Shown piece after piece: positions 15,499 to 22,519 of a stretch of 33,965 bases of DNA (its first letter is position 1; every line of letters starts with the position of its first letter). The position numbers and the translations under genes were made by a program. The notes under the pieces were generated by a model that searched no databases, was not told the origin of the DNA, and worked only from the letters and a program-made list of their open reading frames with translations. This DNA is from JAOZHU01 sp964632845 (lineage in GTDB: Archaea > Thermoproteota > Bathyarchaeia > Bathyarchaeales > Bathycorpusculaceae), in the NCBI GenBank assembly GCA_964632845.1, contig CAZWDU010000019.1, forward strand, positions 1 through 33,965, given 5' to 3'.

Positions 15499-16269
15499 AT
15501 GACTGAAACAAAAAGCAGAAAAACAATCAGCAGCATCTACATAGCTCTAATCGCCATCTGGACTGCACTTCTCCTCGCCAGCTCCATCATACCTGCTTAC
15601 CCCATTCTCGGAACATCTGCATCAATCACGTTTTCCAGCATTTTGCATTCAAGTTTAACCGCACCGTTGCTAGGCCCATTATTCGGAGCACTCTGTGGCT
15701 TCATTTTCGGATGGCTTGTCCCTTACGTCAACCCTGCAACGTCAATTGGCTTATTGACTTTTCTTGCACCTACACTTGCCGCCTTAATGAGCGGTTTAGT
15801 CTTATTCAATCGCTGGAAAGAAGCCACATTAATCCTCATTTGCCAACTCGCCATATGGCTCGCTAACCCATTCGCATGGTACGAACTTATGCCACTTATC
15901 CTATGGGAGTTCATACCCGTATTTGTGTTCATAGTTGTACCTCCGATACGAAAATGGATCATAAAAGCTGTAGCTTCCGGTGACCCAAAACGCCTTCCGA
16001 TTGCTCTTTGGTGCTTGGCTTGGATAGCGCGTATCGGTGGTGATGTGGCTACTGGCAATAACATTGCAATTTGGGTAATGGGTTGGGCAGGACCTAGCTT
16101 CTATCCTTTCTGGGCGCCTCTTACCGTGTATTATGCAATAGCGGATTCGTTGAACTGCTTAGCTGGAGCACTTATTGGCACTGGAGTCCTTGTAGCTTTG
16201 AAGAGAAGTGGCATAAGAATAAAGGCTTTTGAGGCTTTGAAGTCCAAAATAAATGGCGAACAGCGTTAA
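15499..16269 (+). CDS. Integral membrane protein, ECF transporter S-component-like
   Basis: About six hydrophobic helices. The N-terminus (ALIAIWTALLLASSIIPAYPILGTSASITFSSIL), a central LTAPLLGPLFGALCGFIFGWLVP with small-residue packing, and the end LNCLAGALIGTGVLVALKR resemble substrate-binding S components of ECF vitamin/metal importers. No EcfA/EcfT genes are nearby, so it would share a remote energising module. ATG 15499 follows AGGAG by about 10 nt; TTTTTTATAG at about 15433-15442 is a likely TATA box. The substrate is unknown; the next gene is a molybdopterin-fold protein, which makes molybdate or tungstate tempting but unproven. Confidence 0.6.
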   Translation: MTETKSRKTISSIYIALIAIWTALLLASSIIPAYPILGTSASITFSSILHSSLTAPLLGPLFGALCGFIFGWLVPYVNPATSIGLLTFLAPTLAALMSGLVLFNRWKEATLILICQLAIWLANPFAWYELMPLILWEFIPVFVFIVVPPIRKWIIKAVASGDPKRLPIALWCLAWIARIGGDVATGNNIAIWVMGWAGPSFYPFWAPLTVYYAIADSLNCLAGALIGTGVLVALKRSGIRIKAFEALKSKINGEQR

Positions 16270-16439
16270 GAGCTTAAATTCTGCTCTTCTCCACTTTTTC
16301 TTTATTGTTGTCTGCGTAGCTGGCGAGTTGTTTAGGTACTATGTTTTTGGTAGTTTTAATGCGTTGTGTGGTGATCGTGTTGAGAACTCTTAAATATTGC
16401 ATGTGTTATATTTTCTAGTGAGCGGCAGGCGATTTTCAA

Positions 16440-17150
16440 ATGAAAAACACGTTATTCTCAACAGCAACCGCAATACTGCTCATAATGCTGGTTGTTGTCT
16501 CCGCTGGTTCAGACTTAAAACTAAGCGTTCACGCGGATTCCGACACGGCAGAATGGCAACTAACCGTAACTGGACTGGTTGAACAACCGCTGAATCTATC
16601 CTTAACTGAATTAACTGCTATGCCTCAAACCACCGTGAACGCAGCGCTGGTCTGTGTTGACTTCCCCAGTAGCGTGGTTGCAGAGGGCAACTGGGTTGGC
16701 GTTAGCCTTTGGCTTCTGTTGGAAACTGCCGGAGTTTCCTCTAAGGCGCTTAAAGTTGCGTTCTATGCAGGTGACGGTTACTCCACAGACTTGCCAATTG
16801 AAACAGCAAGACGTGAAGATGTGATTTTAGCTTATGAAAAAGACGGTGCGCCTTTAAACGAGACATTGCGTTTGGTTGTGCCTGATAAGTGGGGTTACAA
16901 GTGGATAAGCCAAGTTGTAGTTATTGAGCTTGTTGATTATGATTTCTTGGGTATCTGGGAAAGCCGTGGCTACTCTGATAATGCAGATGTAACTGAGGGT
17001 TCTCCAAATCCACCTCAGCTTGTTTATCCTAATCCAAGCGGAACTGTGCCTGAGTTTCCTTCGGTTGTGGCTGTTTTGGCGCCGTTGATTCTGGTGGCGC
17101 TTTTTGTGTTAATTTTGAAAAAGAGAGTAAAGACGCTACAAAAGGGGTAA
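16440..17150 (+). CDS. Secreted, C-terminally anchored molybdopterin-binding-fold (sulfite-oxidase-like) protein
   Basis: N-terminal signal peptide (about 1-23), then a sulfite-oxidase-type molybdopterin domain (about 38-175): LTVTGLVEQPLNLSLTEL, VCVDF with C72 at the place of the molybdenum-ligand cysteine, YSTDLPIETA, VILAYEKDGAPL, LRLVVPDKWGYKWISQV. The tail VPEFP (203-207) plus a 20-residue helix and KKR is a PEF-type anchor. It therefore works outside the membrane as a possible extracytoplasmic oxidoreductase. Its size (236 aa) covers only the cofactor domain without a dimerisation domain. ATG 16440; TTAAATATT at about 16390-16398 is a candidate TATA box. The reaction is unknown. Confidence 0.82.
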   Translation: MKNTLFSTATAILLIMLVVVSAGSDLKLSVHADSDTAEWQLTVTGLVEQPLNLSLTELTAMPQTTVNAALVCVDFPSSVVAEGNWVGVSLWLLLETAGVSSKALKVAFYAGDGYSTDLPIETARREDVILAYEKDGAPLNETLRLVVPDKWGYKWISQVVVIELVDYDFLGIWESRGYSDNADVTEGSPNPPQLVYPNPSGTVPEFPSVVAVLAPLILVALFVLILKKRVKTLQKG

Positions 17151-17237
17151 CCTCTTATTTGGCTTTGTACACGCCGTAAGGTGTATTAGTGGTCTTTTTG
17201 GGAAGACCTTTTAAATCATAGTGCTGCTTGAGTACGT

Positions 17238-17747
17238 ATGCAGTTGCGCAAAGCGGTTGTTGCTACTTTAGGGAGCAGGCGATTTTGGTGGTGGGAACTA
17301 GGCGGTGCTGTCATTTACAGCATACCTGTGGCAATTCGTTTTATCACTAAGAGCGTTGTTATACCCTTCTTAAATTTTCCCGGCTTTTGGATTGGACATT
17401 TGATTCCAGGCAACTTTTTGGAAAAAGTCCTTGTTAACGCTTTTTTTCCTGGAGGCGCTGGTGGTGTTGCTGGTGAAGTCTTTGCTGGTCATCGCAAAGG
17501 TGAAGCTGTCACGGGCAAAGCCAAGTATCTGCATCGGCTTAGTGGAGCTTTGTTGCAAACGGCTGTTTGGTCGGCTTTTCAGTACTTTGGGTATTCCTTA
17601 TCGTTAATAGGACCATATGGGAGTAACGTTTTTGAGTCTATATTCGTTTTTCCAATCAATTTCGTGTTAGCGGCTTTTTCTATTTTCACTCCTGATGTTG
17701 TGGGTTTCATAAAATCGAAGTTGATGCTGAATGGGATTAAGCGTTAG
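17238..17747 (+). CDS. Membrane protein of unknown function
   Basis: 169 residues with about four hydrophobic stretches (around 21-36, 40-56, 101-128 and 137-153) and glycine-rich loops (FFPGGAGGVAGEVFAGH). I do not recognise a family. ATG 17238 is about 27 nt from the TATA-like CTTTTAAATC (17207-17216), consistent with leaderless transcription. It follows the molybdopterin-fold gene by 87 nt on the same strand. Confidence 0.7.
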   Translation: MQLRKAVVATLGSRRFWWWELGGAVIYSIPVAIRFITKSVVIPFLNFPGFWIGHLIPGNFLEKVLVNAFFPGGAGGVAGEVFAGHRKGEAVTGKAKYLHRLSGALLQTAVWSAFQYFGYSLSLIGPYGSNVFESIFVFPINFVLAAFSIFTPDVVGFIKSKLMLNGIKR

Positions 17748-17847
17748 TTTGCTGCGCGTTTTTCCCTTGGTCTTTTTGTTTTAGTTTTCAGTCGTTGAAA
17801 AAGCTTTTAAAAGATTCACAGCATACGTAGTGATTGCACAGGTCGCT

Positions 17848-17943
17848 GTGCGGAGGATCAGTTTACGCCTTCATTGGCAAAAAAGAATAAGCAAAAGAAG
17901 AAAAAGCATGAAGATAAAATTGGGAAATAGCACGGTTTTCTAA
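17848..17943 (+). CDS. Possible small basic ORF (uncertain)
   Basis: A TATA-like CTTTTAAAAG at about 17803-17812 precedes a region with AGGT then GTG 17848, giving a 31-residue basic peptide ending at TAA 17943. An overlapping frame from TTG 17874 to TAG 17930 gives an 18-residue Lys-rich peptide (MAKKNKQKKKKHEDKIGK) similar in style to the tiny gene at 15112-15171. A strong GGAGG at 17852-17856 has no start codon at normal distance. At most one of these is real; a small RNA is equally possible. Confidence 0.2.
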   Translation: MRRISLRLHWQKRISKRRKSMKIKLGNSTVF

Positions 17944-17977
17944 ACGTTAATATTTTCTTTCGCGTTCACTGTATGCT

Positions 17978-18460
17978 ATGTCATTTCATGTACGGCGAAA
18001 AGACCGAGAGATAACGGATGCTACTGTGCTTAAGATGGTTCTTAGGTCTACTAAGTACGTTACCGTTGCTTTTTGCATGGAGGGTGAGCCTTATCTGGTG
18101 TCGTTGAGCCATGGTTATGATGAGGTGCGGAATTGTCTTTATTTTCACTGTGCGCCTGAGGGCAAGAAGCTTGTGTTTTGGAAGGCGAACAATGCTGTGT
18201 GGGGGCAAGCTTTGCTTGATTATGGGGTTACTGACGAGTGTGATTATGCTTACACTTCGGTTCACTTCAAAGGCGCAGTGTCGCTGATTGAGGATTTAAG
18301 CGAGAAACGTCACGCAATGGAAGTGCTGGTGAGGCAGCTTTCGGAGAATCCTGAGGAGAAGTTAGCGAAGATAAAAATGGAAAAACTCGCCAGAACAACG
18401 ATGGGCAGAATCGACATAAGCTACATGACAGGCAAAAAACACCAAAAAGCAGAATTATAA
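17978..18460 (+). CDS. Pyridoxamine 5'-phosphate oxidase-like (FMN split-barrel) protein
   Basis: A 160-residue protein of the split beta-barrel flavin-binding family, close to NimA/nitroreductase-like members: RKDREITDATVLKMVLRSTKYVTVAFCMEGEPYLVSLSHGYDEVRNCLYFHCAPEGKK is characteristic (seen here as EPYLVSLSHGY and LYFHCAPEGKKL). FMN, F420 or heme binding is known in the superfamily; which applies cannot be told. ATG 17978; GTTAATATTTTC at about 17946-17957 is a TATA candidate close enough for a leaderless message. Confidence 0.85.
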   Translation: MSFHVRRKDREITDATVLKMVLRSTKYVTVAFCMEGEPYLVSLSHGYDEVRNCLYFHCAPEGKKLVFWKANNAVWGQALLDYGVTDECDYAYTSVHFKGAVSLIEDLSEKRHAMEVLVRQLSENPEEKLAKIKMEKLARTTMGRIDISYMTGKKHQKAEL

Positions 18461-18584
18461 TCACTCGGAAGCTTAACACGCCACGAATGTTGCCCTGTTT
18501 ATTGCTAGCGCTTTTTTAAGTTTCCAGTGTTGTGTGTGAGTTATAGCGAAGCGATTTCTCTCGTTTTTAGAGTTGCACAGGAAT

Positions 18585-18625
18585 AGCGCGTGAAAAAAAC
18601 TTATACCCCCTCTATTTAAAGGCTG
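18585..18625 (+). promoter_or_regulatory. Dispersed promoter-like element, copy B
   Basis: AGCGCGTGAAAAAAACTTAT, then ACCCCCTC (18605-18612) and TATTTAAA (18613-18620). It lies upstream of the beta-helix gene starting at 18746 and could give a ~100-nt leader. Shares its layout with 82-120 and 28995-29030. Confidence 0.45.
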
Positions 18626-18653
18626 AATTGTGCTAGAGAGTTTGTCAAGAAAA

Positions 18654-18870
18654 TTTGACTGGGAAAAGCCTGTTTAGTCAAGGAACCTTGATAAAAACGC
18701 TTTTACAGCACAAACAGTCCCTATTGAACAGGGAAATTGGTGCTTATGAAAAGAACAACATTAGCACTAACACTCATCTTGGCACTGTTATTTTCAGCTT
18801 TAGCTGTAGCACCTACAGATGCGGCTGCAACAGAAGGAACAGTTTACATCAGAGCTAACGGCAACGTTGA
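18654..18870 (+). repeat. 217-bp exact repeat, copy 1 (leader + signal peptide cassette)
   Basis: Base-for-base identical to the reverse complement of 32541-32757 by direct comparison. It contains AGTCAA/TTGACT motifs, the near-palindrome TCAAGGAACCTTGA (18678-18691), TATA-like GATAAAAAC (18690-18698), a TCCCT-(7)-AGGGA hairpin just before the gene (18718-18734), the ATG and the first 41-42 codons. The preceding ten bases match with one mismatch (18653); identity stops sharply after 18870. Confidence 0.95.
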
Positions 18871-19654
18871 GGGAACAGACAAAATCCAAAGAGATGGAGA
18901 TGTCTATACTTTACTCTCTGGTATTAGTGGCTCAATTGTTGTGGAAAGAAATAATGTTGTTTTGAACGGAGCAGGTTACAGGCTTCAGGGAGATGGAAAC
19001 AAAAACGGAGTAACTTTTAGTGACATCAGCAATAGCACACTAAAGAATTTGAAGTTATCCAGTTTCAATATTGGGATTGTGGTTATGGGTTCAAATAACA
19101 ACAAAATTTTGGAAAACACAATAACGGATAACCTTCGTGGTCTTGACTTAACCGCTTCAGAGAACAACACCGTTTCTGGAAATTATATAGCAAATAACAA
19201 CGATGGCATCGCCCTTGAAAATATGTATAATGGCATAGTTGAAAACACAATAACAAACAACACTAACATTGGCATCTCCCTTTATGGTACTGGATACAAC
19301 AACATCATTGGAAATAATATAACAAATAATGGACGAGGAATTTTAGTTTCCATTTGTTACAATAATACCATTTATCACAACAACTTCATCAACAATACCC
19401 ATAATGTAGAAACAGATAATTCAAATGACATTTGGGATAATGGTGAAGAAGGCAACTATTGGGACAATTACACTGGATTTGACAGCGATGGTGATAGTAT
19501 AGGAGACACACCTTACATCATAGACGAAAACAACCAAGACAATTATCCGTTAATAAAAGTAATTCCCGAGGGTCCATCTCTGATATTTGTTCTTCCCCTC
19601 ATTGTTGTTGTTAGCGTAGGTCTGCTGGTTTACTTAAAGAAACGTAAACGCTGA
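18746..19654 (+). CDS. NosD-like right-handed beta-helix surface protein
   Basis: Signal peptide at about 1-27 (KRTTLALTLILALLFSALAVAPTDAAA), then parallel beta-helix repeats with many N-rich turns (NNKILENTITDNLRGLDLTASENNTVSGN and similar, periodic NN-I/V-x-x-N-x-I). The closing motif is GNYWDNYTGFDSDGDSIGDTPY, typical of NosD/CASH-type surface proteins, and the C-terminal anchor is SLIFVLPLIVVVSVGLLVYLKKRKR. It probably sits on the outer face as a glycan-binding or modifying protein; no catalytic residues are evident. ATG 18746 is used (a TTG nine nt earlier is in frame). Its first 217-bp leader/signal block is shared exactly with the gene at 31598-32665. Confidence 0.88.
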   Translation: MKRTTLALTLILALLFSALAVAPTDAAATEGTVYIRANGNVEGTDKIQRDGDVYTLLSGISGSIVVERNNVVLNGAGYRLQGDGNKNGVTFSDISNSTLKNLKLSSFNIGIVVMGSNNNKILENTITDNLRGLDLTASENNTVSGNYIANNNDGIALENMYNGIVENTITNNTNIGISLYGTGYNNIIGNNITNNGRGILVSICYNNTIYHNNFINNTHNVETDNSNDIWDNGEEGNYWDNYTGFDSDGDSIGDTPYIIDENNQDNYPLIKVIPEGPSLIFVLPLIVVVSVGLLVYLKKRKR

Positions 19655-19691
19655 ACACGAAACTGTTTGGGTTAACACTTTATGCCTTTAC

Positions 19692-19758
19692 GTTCTAATC
19701 GTTAAAAATACAAACTTTACAAAAAACCACGATTAGAACAACAGTGTTCTATATAAAG
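19692..19758 (+). promoter_or_regulatory. Inverted-repeat cluster overlapping a TATA box
   Basis: GTTCTAATCGT (19692-19702) and ACGATTAGAAC (19729-19739) form an exact 11-bp inverted repeat with a 26-nt spacer. A second pair, TAGAAC (19734-19739) and GTTCTA (19746-19751), has a 6-nt spacer and abuts TATATAAAGG (about 19751-19760). The next plus-strand gene starts at 19907, leaving a ~125-nt leader, or a second promoter (GCTTTAATTTAG, about 19862-19873) may serve it. Confidence 0.5.
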
Positions 19759-19906
19759 GGCTGACGGTGGTTAGGCTTTCTGTTTACTTGTAAAACGTAA
19801 GTCTTGGAAGTATGGCAGTTGCGTCGTATAGAGTCTTAGTTTTGCTGAGCTTAGCGGTAATGCTTTAATTTAGATTCGTTATTATGTGATTGCTTGATGG
19901 TTCGTT

Positions 19907-20497
19907 ATGATTGCTGGTATTTGTGGTAGTCCGCGGCAGCAAGCCACCGCGCATGTTTTGAAAGAGACTTTGCGGATGCTGGAAGAGCAGGGTTTTGAAA
20001 CTCGTTTCTGGAGTGTGAGGGACAAGCGTGTTGGCTTCTGTGTGCACTGCGACTACTGTTTGGTGCATAAGGAATGCGCGTTCAAGGATGACATGCAAGA
20101 AGTGTACGCTTTGCTTCGGGAAGCCAAAGGCGTGATTTTTGCTACGCCAGTTTACAACGGCGGCGTCAGTGCCCAAACCAAAGCGGTCATGGACCGGTGC
20201 CGTGCTTTAGTGGCTGGGGACAAGAACTTTTTCAAGGGTAAAGTGGGCATGGGTATTGCGTTAGGCGGCGACAGAGTGGGCGGGCAGGAAGCAGCGTTAC
20301 AGCAAATCTTGACTTTTTATGTGCTTAATGGCGCGGTGCCAGTCAGCGGCGGATTCTTCGGAGCCAATTTGGGCGCTACTTTCTGGACCAGAGACACGTT
20401 AGACGGCGCAAAGCAAGATGAAGAAGGGTTCAGGAGCTTACGGAAAACAGTGAAAAGGTTCGCTGTGTTCCTGAAAGAATACGAGAAACAGGAGTAA
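19907..20497 (+). CDS. Iron-sulfur flavoprotein (ISF family)
   Basis: An NADPH-dependent FMN reductase/flavodoxin-like fold with an added cubane cluster. The N-terminal FMN phosphate loop is GICGSPRQQATAHVL. The compact cysteine motif C45-x2-C48-x2-C51-x5-C57 is the ISF [4Fe-4S] site. ATPVYNGGVSAQTKAVMDR and GGDRVGGQE are further FMN contacts. 196 aa is normal. ISF proteins in methanogens and Archaeoglobus take electrons from ferredoxin and are tied to oxygen/peroxide defence. It is followed after 6 nt by an AfpA-type flavoprotein, a known archaeal pairing, so the two probably form an operon. Confidence 0.9.
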   Translation: MIAGICGSPRQQATAHVLKETLRMLEEQGFETRFWSVRDKRVGFCVHCDYCLVHKECAFKDDMQEVYALLREAKGVIFATPVYNGGVSAQTKAVMDRCRALVAGDKNFFKGKVGMGIALGGDRVGGQEAALQQILTFYVLNGAVPVSGGFFGANLGATFWTRDTLDGAKQDEEGFRSLRKTVKRFAVFLKEYEKQE

Positions 20498-20503
20498 TTG
20501 ACC

Positions 20504-21091
20504 ATGACAGCAGAGAAAGCTGAAAGTAAGAAGCGGAAGGTAGCGTGGGGAATCACGGGTGCAGGCGACAAAATCGCCGAGTACATTGAAGCAATGAAAG
20601 CCATAAAGAAAGAATACGAGAACACAGTAGAAATACACGTTTTCCTGTCCAAAGCCGCAGAAACAGTCTTAAAATTCTACAGGCTCGAAGACGAATTAAA
20701 ACGCAACTTCACGAAAGTCACAGTTGAACTTAACTCTAACGCGCCCTTTCTCGCTGCATGGATGCAAATGCGCAAATACGAGTTCCTCCTGATTGCGCCT
20801 GCCACATCAAACACCGTTGCAAAAATCGCAAACAGCATCGGCGACACCCTGCTCACTAACGCGGCGATCATGAGCCTAAAAGCGTTCGTGCCCGTCTACG
20901 TTGCACCAACAGACTACGAAGTAGGAGTAGTGTCCACAAAGTTGCCGAACGGTAAAGAGATGAAACTACGCGTCAGAAAAGAAGAAGTGGAACAAGTCAA
21001 AAAGCTCCAGTGCATGGAAGATGTGTTTGTTCTTGAAAACCCGCAGAAAATCAGCGCAGTTTTCAAAGAATGGTTTAAGCAAAGCGCATAG
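20504..21091 (+). CDS. afpA: Archaeoflavoprotein AfpA
   Basis: A UbiX/DmrB-superfamily FMN protein. The N-terminus VAWGITGAGDKIAEYIEAMKA is the diagnostic beta1/phosphate region, followed by VEIHVFLSKAAETVLKFY, FLLIAPATSNTVAKIANSIGDTLLTNAAIMSLKAFVPVYVAPTD (FMN site, seen as APATSNTVAKIA) and a C-terminal part with LQCMEDVFVLENPQKI. It is probably reduced through ISF or ferredoxin; the final acceptor is unknown and dihydromethanopterin-reductase-like activity is an alternative. ATG 20504 with GGAG nine nt upstream is preferred to the TTG at 20498. Confidence 0.9.
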   Translation: MTAEKAESKKRKVAWGITGAGDKIAEYIEAMKAIKKEYENTVEIHVFLSKAAETVLKFYRLEDELKRNFTKVTVELNSNAPFLAAWMQMRKYEFLLIAPATSNTVAKIANSIGDTLLTNAAIMSLKAFVPVYVAPTDYEVGVVSTKLPNGKEMKLRVRKEEVEQVKKLQCMEDVFVLENPQKISAVFKEWFKQSA

Positions 21092-21136
21092 CAACTTTTC
21101 GTGCAGTCTTTCAAAGTAAACATAAACGTGTCAGGT

Positions 21137-21955
21137 TTATATGAGCGAGATTAGAAGCCCGCTAACCAAACCCAAAAGTATAGGGAAAGGCAAACCGGGG
21201 AAAATTCCTTTCTTTTCCAGCATCAGAAACGTGAGAAACGCTCCAATCAAAATGCCGATGACGGAGACAGCGTAGGAGACCACGCCGAAGTTGAAGAGCA
21301 TGCTGCCGCTAAGCATCGAGTAAAACACCAAGTCGCCGAGACCCATCTGAATATCCTTAAACGAAAAACTTAACCCTTTAAGCTGGTCAAGCCCCGCGTG
21401 AGCTATCTTCCCTACAGGACCCTTGTAAACCGCAAACACATCATAAACTGCCAAGAAACACAAAATCAGCAACGCGCTTAACAGCGGAATAGACGCCCCG
21501 AAGAACATGCCAAGCGCGCCGCCCAAGCAAATCACCACCGCGTTCCGAACCTTGCTGCCTAAACGGAAAATGGCAACATCAACAAGTACAGTTACAATAA
21601 TGGACAGGGCAACTATTATAATCTCCGAGTTGGGAAAAGCGGTAAAAACCACCGATAGGTAAAATACTGACAGCAACAGCGCAGCAGCGGTAAAAGCGAA
21701 AGTTGTGAGGACAGTTATCAACTTGCGGCTTTTCCATTTGAGAAGAAGATACAACACAGCAGCGCCCGCAGCAACGATTACAACAAAATACAAGGCGTTA
21801 CCAAACGAACTTGAGGCAGATTCATCTGAAAAAGGCGTGACAGGAATCTCCGGCATAGTCTGCGTTAACAGCAAGTAAGCGCAACCCAGCCCAAACAGAA
21901 GGCTCGCTAAAACAGGAACTAAATAAACGATTTGCGCGTTAAATTTTTCAGTCAA
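21137..21955 (-). CDS. Presenilin/signal-peptide-peptidase-like intramembrane aspartyl protease
   Basis: About nine hydrophobic segments in 272 aa, as in archaeal presenilin homologues (family A22). Catalytic aspartates are D172 in AVYDVFAVYKGP and D208 in MGLGDLVFYS (the GxGD motif). The family's C-terminal PAL motif is replaced by LPFPILLG (255-262). It cleaves transmembrane helices such as leftover signal peptides; a role in turnover of this genome's many exported proteins is inferred. The start is TTG 21955, four nt after the amzA stop. Confidence 0.9.
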   Translation of the reverse strand: MTEKFNAQIVYLVPVLASLLFGLGCAYLLLTQTMPEIPVTPFSDESASSSFGNALYFVVIVAAGAAVLYLLLKWKSRKLITVLTTFAFTAAALLLSVFYLSVVFTAFPNSEIIIVALSIIVTVLVDVAIFRLGSKVRNAVVICLGGALGMFFGASIPLLSALLILCFLAVYDVFAVYKGPVGKIAHAGLDQLKGLSFSFKDIQMGLGDLVFYSMLSGSMLFNFGVVSYAVSVIGILIGAFLTFLMLEKKGIFPGLPFPILLGLVSGLLISLI

Positions 21956-21959
21956 AGCG

Positions 21960-22517
21960 CTACCCCAAATTGTTAATGCTTAACGCAGCATGCAAATAGC
22001 ATTCGTCACAGAATAAGCTTTGTTTTTTATCCGTGTCGAAAATGGAATTCGAAAAATACATGACACATGAAGAACGCTGACAATGCTTTAAACCTAACGT
22101 GTGCCCCAACTCGTGAACAGCTTCTTTCACGGCTCTAGCCTCAAAAAGCTCTGCGTTGCCTGAATCGCCGTAAAATTCAGGTTTAAGCCGCCACAAAGAA
22201 ACCAACGCGGCTTTCCCAGGGCAAGTAGCCTCACCGAACACAAAATTCAGTTCAGAAACAAAAATGTCCGTATCCACAACGCCTAAAACGCTGCGTAACC
22301 CTTTCCTTTTAGCTGCATAAGCTTGAAGTCTGCCCAAAATGACATCAGAACGATACTGTCCCCGCTTTCTATCGAACGCTCCTTCTGGCAGAGGCAACCG
22401 TGCATCAACCACGACGCATGTTATATCTGGAAAAACCTGCACCAACTTTTCCTTAAGCCTAAGCAGTATAGCGGCGTCTACTTGCCCAACGGGTAAGATT
22501 CCGATTTTTGCAGCCAC
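21960..22517 (-). CDS. amzA: Archaemetzincin zinc metalloprotease
   Basis: Metzincin-type protease. The catalytic motif is H135-E136-LG-H139-TLGLK-H145, with the archaemetzincin cysteines C146 and C151 (HCQRSSCVM, including Met153) and C170/C173 (LFCDEC) forming a second zinc site. 185 aa is the family's normal length. GTG 22517 has GAGGT upstream and follows the aCPSF2 stop by 2 nt. The natural substrate is not known for the family. Cotranscribed with the presenilin-like protease, so two proteases sit together in this string. Confidence 0.95.
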   Translation of the reverse strand: MAAKIGILPVGQVDAAILLRLKEKLVQVFPDITCVVVDARLPLPEGAFDRKRGQYRSDVILGRLQAYAAKRKGLRSVLGVVDTDIFVSELNFVFGEATCPGKAALVSLWRLKPEFYGDSGNAELFEARAVKEAVHELGHTLGLKHCQRSSCVMYFSNSIFDTDKKQSLFCDECYLHAALSINNLG

Positions 22518-22519
22518 AC

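Noticed and set aside
18655..18858. A 67-codon open frame across the cassette, with an identical one at 32553-32756
   Set aside because: It is identical only because both sit in the 217-bp repeat. It runs through the promoter-like leader and overlaps the signal-peptide frame, which is clearly the coding one.
19812..19868. An 18-residue hydrophobic ORF (MAVASYRVLVLLSLAVML) in the leader before the iron-sulfur flavoprotein
   Set aside because: No Shine-Dalgarno, very short, and the composition is easy to reach by chance. Kept only as a remote possibility of a leader peptide.
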